Positions 30,226-34,367 of a DNA stretch of 34,367 nucleotides are shown piece by piece. This stretch comes from CAZVCJ01 sp964625745 (GTDB taxonomy: Bacteria > Chloroflexota > Anaerolineae > VGOG01). The position numbers and the translations under genes were made by a program. Numbering within the stretch: position 1 is the stretch's first letter; every line of letters begins with the position of its first letter. Location of the stretch: NCBI GenBank assembly GCA_964625745.1, contig CAZVCJ010000023.1, forward strand, positions 1-34,367. Reading direction: 5' to 3'. The notes below the pieces were generated by a model. The model was not told the origin of the DNA and did no database searches. It saw nothing but the letters and a program-made list of their open reading frames with translations.

Positions 30226-31251
30226 ATGAAAGCTATGATCTTAAGAGAGGCTCGACCGATTGAGGAGCACCCGCTGGAAGCAACGGACGTGCCGACACCG
30301 ACGCCGGGACTGGACGAAATCAGGATCAAAGTCCGGGCTTGCGGCGTCTGCCACACCGACTTGCACACAGTGGAGGGGGAGCTGGCCCTGCCCAAACTGC
30401 CGGTCATCCCCGGCCACCAGATCGTGGGAGTGGTGGATCAACTGGGGGCCAACGTGACCCGCTTCCGCCTGGGGGATCGCGTCGGCGTGGCCTGGCTCTA
30501 CTCCAGTTGCGGACAGTGCGATTTCTGCCAGCGGGGGGCTGGCGCTCAGGAGAACCTGTGCGACCAGGCTCGCTTCACCGGCCTCCACGCCGACGGGGGC
30601 TACGCCCAGTACACTGTCGTCCCCGCTGCCTTCGCCTATCCCATCCCCTCCGGATTCCCCGACCTGCAGGCAGCCCCCTTGCTGTGTGCAGGCGTCATCG
30701 GCTACCGGTCGCTGCGGCTGAGCGAGATCCAGCCAGGGGAGCGACTGGGACTGTACGGCTTCGGGGCCTCGGCCCACGTGACCATCCAGGTAGCCCGTCA
30801 CTGGGGATGCGAGGTGTTCGTGTTCACTCGCAGCGAGGAGCACCGTCAGTTGGCGCTAGAGTTGGGCGCGGCGTGGGTTGGGGACGCCAGAGACGAACCG
30901 CCACGCCTGCTGGACAGCGCCATCACCTTCGCCCCGGCGGGCTGGATAGTGCTGGAGGCGCTGCGGGCACTGCGGAAGGGCGGCACCGTGGCCATCAACG
31001 CCATCCACCTGAGCCCCATCCCGGAGATGAAGTACAGCCTCATCTACGGCGAGCGCACCTTGCGCAGCGTGGCCAACATGACCCGCCAGGATGCGGAGGA
31101 GCTGCTGCAACTGGCGGCCCAGATTCCCATCCACACCGAGGTCGAGGTGTACCCCCTGGTCGAGGCCAACCGCGTCTTGCAGCGGTTGAAGGACAGGCAG
31201 GTGCGCGGTGCGGCGGTGTTGGAGGTTCCCGATCCAAGCGGAGGCGAATGA
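30226..31251 (+). CDS. Zinc-dependent alcohol dehydrogenase
   Basis: 341 residues from the ATG at 30226 (AAGGAG upstream). Medium-chain dehydrogenase fold. The catalytic zinc ligands are in ACGVCHTDLHTVEGEL and VIPGHQIVG; the structural zinc is held by CGQCDFCQRGAGAQENLC. The NAD(P) site is GLYGFGASAHVTIQVA. The segments ARFTGLHADGGYAQY and NMTRQDAEELLQLAAQIPIH are typical of the AdhA/YahK-like branch acting on primary alcohols. It overlaps the thioesterase gene by four bases, so the two are co-translated. Confidence 0.9.
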   Translation: MKAMILREARPIEEHPLEATDVPTPTPGLDEIRIKVRACGVCHTDLHTVEGELALPKLPVIPGHQIVGVVDQLGANVTRFRLGDRVGVAWLYSSCGQCDFCQRGAGAQENLCDQARFTGLHADGGYAQYTVVPAAFAYPIPSGFPDLQAAPLLCAGVIGYRSLRLSEIQPGERLGLYGFGASAHVTIQVARHWGCEVFVFTRSEEHRQLALELGAAWVGDARDEPPRLLDSAITFAPAGWIVLEALRALRKGGTVAINAIHLSPIPEMKYSLIYGERTLRSVANMTRQDAEELLQLAAQIPIHTEVEVYPLVEANRVLQRLKDRQVRGAAVLEVPDPSGGE

Positions 31252-31709
31252 TGCAGAAACAACCCAATTCCCGCCTATGTTTCGTGTGCGGGATGGAGAA
31301 CCCCATCGGCCTGAAAGCCTTCTTCTACGAAGACGACGACGGACGGGTGATCGTCAAGTACACACCCGGCGAGGAGCACCAGGGCTACCCTGGCTTCGTG
31401 CACGGTGGGATCATCACCGCCCTGATGGACGAAGCTATCGGGCGCGTGGTCACTTCCCTGGACATCTGGTCTGTGACCGCTAAACTGGAGCTCAAATTCC
31501 GCAAGGCTGTGCCATTGGGAGAAGAAGTGACCATCACTGGAGAAATGGTACGTCTGCGATCCCGGTCCTTTGAGGCCAAGGGAGAGTTGCGCCTGGCCGA
31601 CGGCACCGTCGCCGTCGAAGGCTACGGCGTCTACGTCCGCCTGCCCGACGAAGAGATCGAGAGGCGAAGGGCAGAGCTGGATTTCTGGGAAGTGGTACCT
31701 GACAAGTAA
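31248..31709 (+). CDS. PaaI-family hotdog thioesterase
   Basis: 153 residues from the ATG at 31248, which overlaps the dehydrogenase stop; GGAGG is four bases upstream. The hotdog-fold signature GFVHGGIITALMDEAIGRV holds the HGG of the active site, followed by LELKFRKAVPLGEEVTITGE. The N-terminus CFVCGMENPIGLKAFFY is the 'CFvCGp.Np.Gl' variant found in one branch of the family. It would hydrolyse acyl-CoA thioesters; substrate unknown. Coupling with an alcohol dehydrogenase suggests aldehyde/acid metabolism. Confidence 0.88.
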   Translation: MMQKQPNSRLCFVCGMENPIGLKAFFYEDDDGRVIVKYTPGEEHQGYPGFVHGGIITALMDEAIGRVVTSLDIWSVTAKLELKFRKAVPLGEEVTITGEMVRLRSRSFEAKGELRLADGTVAVEGYGVYVRLPDEEIERRRAELDFWEVVPDK

Positions 31710-31712
31710 CGG

Positions 31713-31773
31713 GGCAATAAGGCAACGAGGCAACGAGGGCCTCATTGCCTTGTTGACTCATTGCCTCATTGAC
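31713..31773. repeat. Reiterated-word hairpin 5 (GGCAACGA type)
   Basis: The left arm GGCAATAAGGCAACGAGGCA (31713-31732) continues with ACGAGG. The right arm CCTCATTGCCTTGTTGACTC (31740-31759) continues with ATTGCCTCATTGAC. Both arms are strings of one word (GGCAACGA / TCATTGCC). It sits between the thioesterase stop and the kinase ribosome site, the same kind of position as hairpin 2. Confidence 0.7.
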
Positions 31774-31793
31774 TAACAACAGGAGGAATAGCT

Positions 31794-32276
31794 ATGGAAC
31801 TCAAGATCGTCAAGATCGAAAAGCCTGAGGACGTGGACATGATCCTCGGCCAATCTCACTTCATCAAGACCGTGGAGGACGTCCACGAGGTGATGGTCAC
31901 CTCGGTGCCGGGGGCTAAGTTCGGGCTGGCCTTCTGCGAGTCGTCGGGGGCCTGCCTGGTGCGAGCCAGCGGCACCGACGAGGAGCTGGTGGAGCTGGCC
32001 AAGCAGAACGCCCTGGCCCTGTCCGCTGGCCACAGCTTCATCGTCTTCATGCGCGACGCCTACCCCATCAACTTCCTCAACGCCATCAAGAACGTGCCTG
32101 AGGTCTGCCGTATCTTCTGCGCCACGGCCAACCCGGTGGAGGTGGTCGTCGCCGAGACGGAGCAAGGCTGCGGCATCCTGGGAGTCATAGATGGACTTCG
32201 GACCAAGGGCATTGAGGGCGAGGAGGACATCGCCTGGCGCAAAGACTTCCTGCGTATGATCGGCTACAAGCTGTGA
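31794..32276 (+). CDS. Adenosine-specific kinase (PF04008 family)
   Basis: 160 residues; AGGAGGAATAGCT ATG gives an excellent start. MELKIVKIEKPEDVDMILGQ, SHFIKTVEDVHEVMV, FGLAFCESSGACLVRASGTD, FIVFMRDAYPINFLNAIKNV and GCGILGVIDGL match the adenosine-specific kinase family through its whole length. Members occur mainly in archaea and thermophilic bacteria; a structure with adenosine nucleotides is known, while the physiological role is uncertain. It overlaps the downstream phosphatase-superfamily gene by four bases (GTGA), so a joint role in nucleotide or phosphate metabolism is likely. Confidence 0.88.
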   Translation: MELKIVKIEKPEDVDMILGQSHFIKTVEDVHEVMVTSVPGAKFGLAFCESSGACLVRASGTDEELVELAKQNALALSAGHSFIVFMRDAYPINFLNAIKNVPEVCRIFCATANPVEVVVAETEQGCGILGVIDGLRTKGIEGEEDIAWRKDFLRMIGYKL

Positions 32277-33187
32277 GCAGCCTCGCGCCCCCTTCGGTGA
32301 TCTTCGTCTTCCTGGATGGCCTGGGCCTGGGGCCAGCCGATGACATCAACCCCCTCTGGCTGGCCCCCATGTCTAACCTGCGACGGCTACTGGGTGGGCC
32401 GCCGGTGGCAGGGCTGAACGTGGATCGGCCGGGCCTGGTGTTCAAAGGCATTGACGCCCTCATGGGCGTGCCAGGTTTGCCCCACAGCGCGACTGGCCAG
32501 ACAGCCCTCTTCACCGGGGTCAACGCGGCGCAGTTGGTAGGCCAACACGTAGGCGCTTACCCCAACGCCCCCCTCATTGAGATCATCAACGCGCACAACA
32601 TCCTCAAGAGGGCCGCCGAGCGGGGCTACCGCGCCACCTTCGCCAACGCCTACACTCCCCAGTACTTCCAGTTGGTGAAAGAGGGAAAGCGCAGGCACTC
32701 AGCCACCACACTCAGTGTCTTGGCCGCTGGTCTGCCCTTTCGCACCCTGGAGGACTTGAGGCAGGGCGAGGCCGTCTACTGGGACATCACCAACTTCTAC
32801 CTGGCCGAATACCTGCATATACCGGTACCTGTCATCGAACCGGAGACAGCCGGCCACCGCCTGGCTCGCCTCGGCCGCAACTACGACCTGGTTCTCTACG
32901 AATCGTTCTTGCCCGATGCGGTTGGTCATCGGAAGGACCCTGAGATAGTGCTGGAAACACTCGACACGCTGGACTGCTTCTTCGCCGGGCTGCTGGAGGA
33001 GATCGGGCCAACGGCCACTGTCGTCATGAGCAGCGACCACGGCAATCTGGAGGAAATCGGGTCGCGCCTGCACAGCACCAACCCCGTGCCCCTGCTGGTC
33101 GTGGGGCCTGAGGCAGAATCCTTCCGCCAGGCCCAGACCATCACCGACGTAGCTGGTGGGATCATGCGGGTGCTAGAGGGTGTCTAA
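32273..33187 (+). CDS. Alkaline-phosphatase-superfamily metalloenzyme
   Basis: 304 residues from GTG at 32273 inside the end of the kinase gene. The metal site begins VIFVFLDGLGLGPADD. The nucleophile segment is GLPHSATGQTALFTG, and the C-terminal metal ligands are in MSSDHGNLEEI and the histidine of RLHSTNPVPLLVVG. This layout is that of cofactor-independent phosphoglycerate mutase/phosphopentomutase relatives, but at 304 residues the inserted transferase domain of true iPGM is missing. A phosphatase or phosphomutase of unknown substrate is the safe call. Confidence 0.85.
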   Translation: MSSLAPPSVIFVFLDGLGLGPADDINPLWLAPMSNLRRLLGGPPVAGLNVDRPGLVFKGIDALMGVPGLPHSATGQTALFTGVNAAQLVGQHVGAYPNAPLIEIINAHNILKRAAERGYRATFANAYTPQYFQLVKEGKRRHSATTLSVLAAGLPFRTLEDLRQGEAVYWDITNFYLAEYLHIPVPVIEPETAGHRLARLGRNYDLVLYESFLPDAVGHRKDPEIVLETLDTLDCFFAGLLEEIGPTATVVMSSDHGNLEEIGSRLHSTNPVPLLVVGPEAESFRQAQTITDVAGGIMRVLEGV

Positions 33188-33203
33188 AAACTCCTCGAAT
33201 CTG

Positions 33204-33307
33204 TGTCATTGCGAGGGCGCCCTTCGGCTATGCCCAGGGTAGACCCCGCGCCCAAAGCAATCCTCGGTGGGGGTGGGAGATTGCTTCGCCTTCGGCTCGC
33301 AATGACA
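33204..33307. repeat. TGTCATTGCGAG dispersed palindrome
   Basis: TGTCATTGCGAG (33204-33215) and CTCGCAATGACA (33296-33307) are perfect inverted ends; inside, AAGCAATCCTC and GAGATTGCTT form a second pair. This TGTCATTGCGAG...GAAGCAATC unit is a familiar dispersed repeat in many bacterial phyla. It lies in the gene-free stretch 33188-33493. Confidence 0.8.
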
Positions 33308-33320
33308 GAGCGAAATACAA

Positions 33321-33347
33321 AAACCCACGAAGACCTTTCGTGGGTTT
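33321..33347. terminator. Two-way terminator-like hairpin
   Basis: AAACCCACGAA (33321-33331), loop GACCT, TTCGTGGGTTT (33337-33347). The perfect 11-base stem has A-rich and T-rich outer ends. It would end the kinase/phosphatase transcript and also leftward transcription from the HicB gene. The rest of 33348-33493 is unremarkable. Confidence 0.6.
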
Positions 33348-33493
33348 CCTCCCAGCGCCAGTATAGACCTGGTCGCTCCGATCGGTAGCAGTTAGCCTGG
33401 AACAGCATCCAGGGCGAATCACGTCTGGCTGGCGTTCTTGCCGCTGCCGTTCGGCTGAGCTCACGACGAAGCCCACCGACGAGCCGCAGCGGA

Positions 33494-33661
33494 TCATCGT
33501 TCCTCTTCTGGTTTCAGGCACGATTCGAGGGCTTCTTTCAATTTGCTCATCAATTCCTCAAGAGATTCGGCCTGAACGCGATAGCCCTGGAGATCGGGCA
33601 CGATAGCGACCCACTGGCCCTCTTCATCTTGTTCTATCGTCAGACTGAACTCTTTCGTCAT
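33494..33661 (-). CDS. HicB-like antitoxin, orphan
   Basis: 55 residues from the ATG at 33661, which has a perfect GGGAGGT ribosome site; a TTG seven codons earlier is less likely. The fold pattern FSLTIEQDEEGQWVAIVPDL, GYRVQAESLEELMSKLKEAL matches the HicB_like/UPF0150 partial RNase-H fold ('ve.deeGgyva.vPdlpGc.a.GdtleEAl.ni.eAie'). It is very short and has no C-terminal DNA-binding domain. No HicA-like toxin is seen on either side, so it may be a solitary member with another role. Confidence 0.8.
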   Translation of the reverse strand: MTKEFSLTIEQDEEGQWVAIVPDLQGYRVQAESLEELMSKLKEALESCLKPEEER

Positions 33662-33972
33662 CTCAACCTCCCATCGGTCCAAGCTAACCGGAGCTTCAGT
33701 CTTCTATGTGAGACAGCAACTTTCCTTGCTGCTCCCCGCTAACCTATTATACCAACTTTCGGCGCCAAAATCAAGTCACTTGAAACGAGCCAAAAGCGCC
33801 TGAAATCCCTTGTTTAGCAGCTCGCAGCGATGGTGGAAATGGTAAAATCCCTGCATTACCCTCAAGAAAGCAGGACTCGGTGCCATCCTGATCAGTTGCT
33901 CGCCCTCCCACGCGGAGAAAACCACGCCCACCCAACTCACGCAAGATTCACGATTAGCCGGGCCACAAAGTA
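33662..33972. other. Gene-free spacer
   Basis: AT-richer than its surroundings. It contains the upstream region of the HicB-like gene (a possible TATTAT-type element near 33750 on the minus strand) and no protein or repeat that I can support. Confidence 0.4.
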
Positions 33973-34001
33973 TTGACAAAGCAGCAAATAAATGATACAA
34001 T
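33973..34001 (+). promoter_or_regulatory. Promoter for the riboswitch-controlled gene
   Basis: A perfect TTGACA (33973-33978), 17 bases, TACAAT (33996-34001). Transcription would start near 34008, a few bases before the riboswitch. Confidence 0.75.
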
Positions 34002-34020
34002 ATAATTAATCCAGTATTCA

Positions 34021-34139
34021 CCGATAAAGGCAAACCCATCGAAAGGTGGGGGCGCAAAGTCACGGGTCTACGTTAGCGGATGAAAAATCGCCGTCAGCGA
34101 GAAGTTGTCAGCTAATAGGACAGCCGGGCTGCCGAACCA
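34021..34139 (+). promoter_or_regulatory. Cyclic di-GMP-I (GEMM-I) riboswitch
   Basis: Conserved GEMM-I parts occur in order: AAAGGCAAACC, a stem CCCATC-GAAA-GGTGGG with the GAAA tetraloop, GGGCGCAAAGTCACGGGTCT, and after a longer-than-usual P3 region (34070-34115) the 3' part ATAGGACAGCCGGGCTGCCG. The GAAA loop would dock into its receptor, and the G and C that contact c-di-GMP lie in the GGCGCAAAG and CCGGG parts. It stands between a consensus promoter and an intrinsic terminator. Confidence 0.93.
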
Positions 34140-34148
34140 TGGCGCAAC

Positions 34149-34189
34149 GTGCTTTTCGGAAACAAGCAGTCCGGAGGGCACTTTTTTTT
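34149..34189 (+). terminator. Riboswitch-associated intrinsic terminator
   Basis: GTGCTTTTCGGA (34149-34160) pairs with TCCGGAGGGCAC (34170-34181) over all 12 positions if G-U pairs are allowed, followed by eight T's (34182-34189). It lies 10 bases after the riboswitch and 17 bases before the ATG, so ligand binding probably decides between read-through and stop. Confidence 0.88.
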
Positions 34190-34205
34190 CAAAGGGGTAC
34201 GAATC

Positions 34206-34367
34206 ATGAAGAAGTTATCTATCATCCTCCTCGGCGTATCTGTGTGTCTTGCTCTCTATCTTGTGGCAGCGATGGCCGCGCCGATCATCTCCGTCAGCTT
34301 AAGCGCGACCAACTACTATGTCTCCACCGCTGGGGATGACGGCAACCCAGGCACCATCGATCTGCCC
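34206..34367 (+). CDS. Secreted protein with beta-helix-type start, N-terminal part
   Basis: 54 residues are visible before the window ends. MKKLSIILLGVSVCLALYLV plus AAMAAP is a clear signal peptide with an Ala-x-Ala-type cleavage site. The mature start contains YYVSTAGDDGNPGTIDLP, the typical entry of right-handed parallel beta-helix domains ('yyVspsGsDsnpGtid.P') of pectate-lyase-like and surface proteins. AAAGGGG precedes the ATG. Control by c-di-GMP fits a surface adhesin or matrix-associated enzyme. Confidence 0.85.
   Translation, partial: MKKLSIILLGVSVCLALYLVAAMAAPIISVSLSATNYYVSTAGDDGNPGTIDLP

Noticed and set aside
30339..31247. N-terminal 300 residues of a long frame that ends in the thioesterase
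   Set aside because: This part is an out-of-frame reading of the alcohol dehydrogenase; the thioesterase starts at ATG 31248 with its own ribosome site, so it is not a fusion.
33776..34063. A 95-residue leftward frame overlapping the riboswitch
   Set aside because: Its start lies inside the conserved aptamer and promoter, it has no ribosome site, and no family is recognised.

Overview
The window looks like a piece of a mesophilic or thermophilic Chloroflexota (Anaerolineae-like) chromosome, probably from a metagenome. This is an inference from gene content and style: compact, GC-rich genes with strong Shine-Dalgarno sites, many palindromic intergenic repeats, ArsA/GET3-family ATPases, DUF211 and DUF2148 proteins, an adenosine-specific kinase, butyrate kinase and CstA. 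There are no rRNA or tRNA genes to settle it.

Layout. 1-3300 is a degenerate, repeat-rich stretch: a cut-off membrane gene, a glycosidase-like fragment, a stand-alone ArsA-family ATPase and a C-terminal TIR-domain protein bracketed by two ~92-bp direct repeats carrying the tail of a lost DNA methyltransferase-type gene. 3301-7803 (+) carries a saccharopine-dehydrogenase-family enzyme, a methyltransferase, a cysteine synthase, a SpoU-type RNA methyltransferase and a short-chain dehydrogenase. 7822-9090 (-) is an MFS transporter; two small unknown genes follow. 10372-18061 (+) is a tight run: lipoprotein cyclophilin, MFS transporter, broken amidohydrolase, class-III aminotransferase, DapB/diaminopentanoate-dehydrogenase-like enzyme, HI0933/BaiN-type flavoprotein and lysophospholipase-like hydrolase. 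The middle of this run suggests uptake and breakdown of an amino acid or its cyclic/amide derivative. 18349-20771 (-) holds a TPR/zinc-ribbon protein, a VIT1/CCC1-like membrane protein, DUF211 and the tRNA m1A methyltransferase TrmI.

21166-25610 (+) starts with cstA behind a near-consensus promoter and a long structured leader. It is followed by the most striking cassette: two paralogous ~95-residue hydrophobic proteins directly upstream of two overlapping ArsA/GET3-like ATPases whose active-site signatures have decayed in complementary ways. 25749-29920 holds TPR and membrane proteins of unknown role, a DUF2148 ferredoxin-like protein, butyrate kinase and a winged-helix/membrane-protein pair. 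30226-33187 holds a zinc alcohol dehydrogenase with an overlapping PaaI thioesterase, then an adenosine-specific kinase overlapping an alkaline-phosphatase-superfamily protein. The right end has an orphan HicB-like antitoxin (-) and a c-di-GMP-I riboswitch with an intrinsic terminator in front of a secreted beta-helix-type protein that runs off the window.

Two things deserve most attention. First, a 27-bp element occurs four times inside coding sequence: once in the short-chain dehydrogenase and three times in the amidohydrolase. The three forward copies sit in the same phase and add the same nine residues (AASSHVRSG or one substitution) between otherwise normal family residues; the fourth, reversed copy lies at a frameshift. 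Second, the twin small membrane protein/twin ArsA-ATPase cassette could be an undescribed membrane-protein targeting or transport system. A third theme is a set of intergenic hairpins that share architecture (arms made of a reiterated short word) but not sequence, two of them related by compensatory changes.
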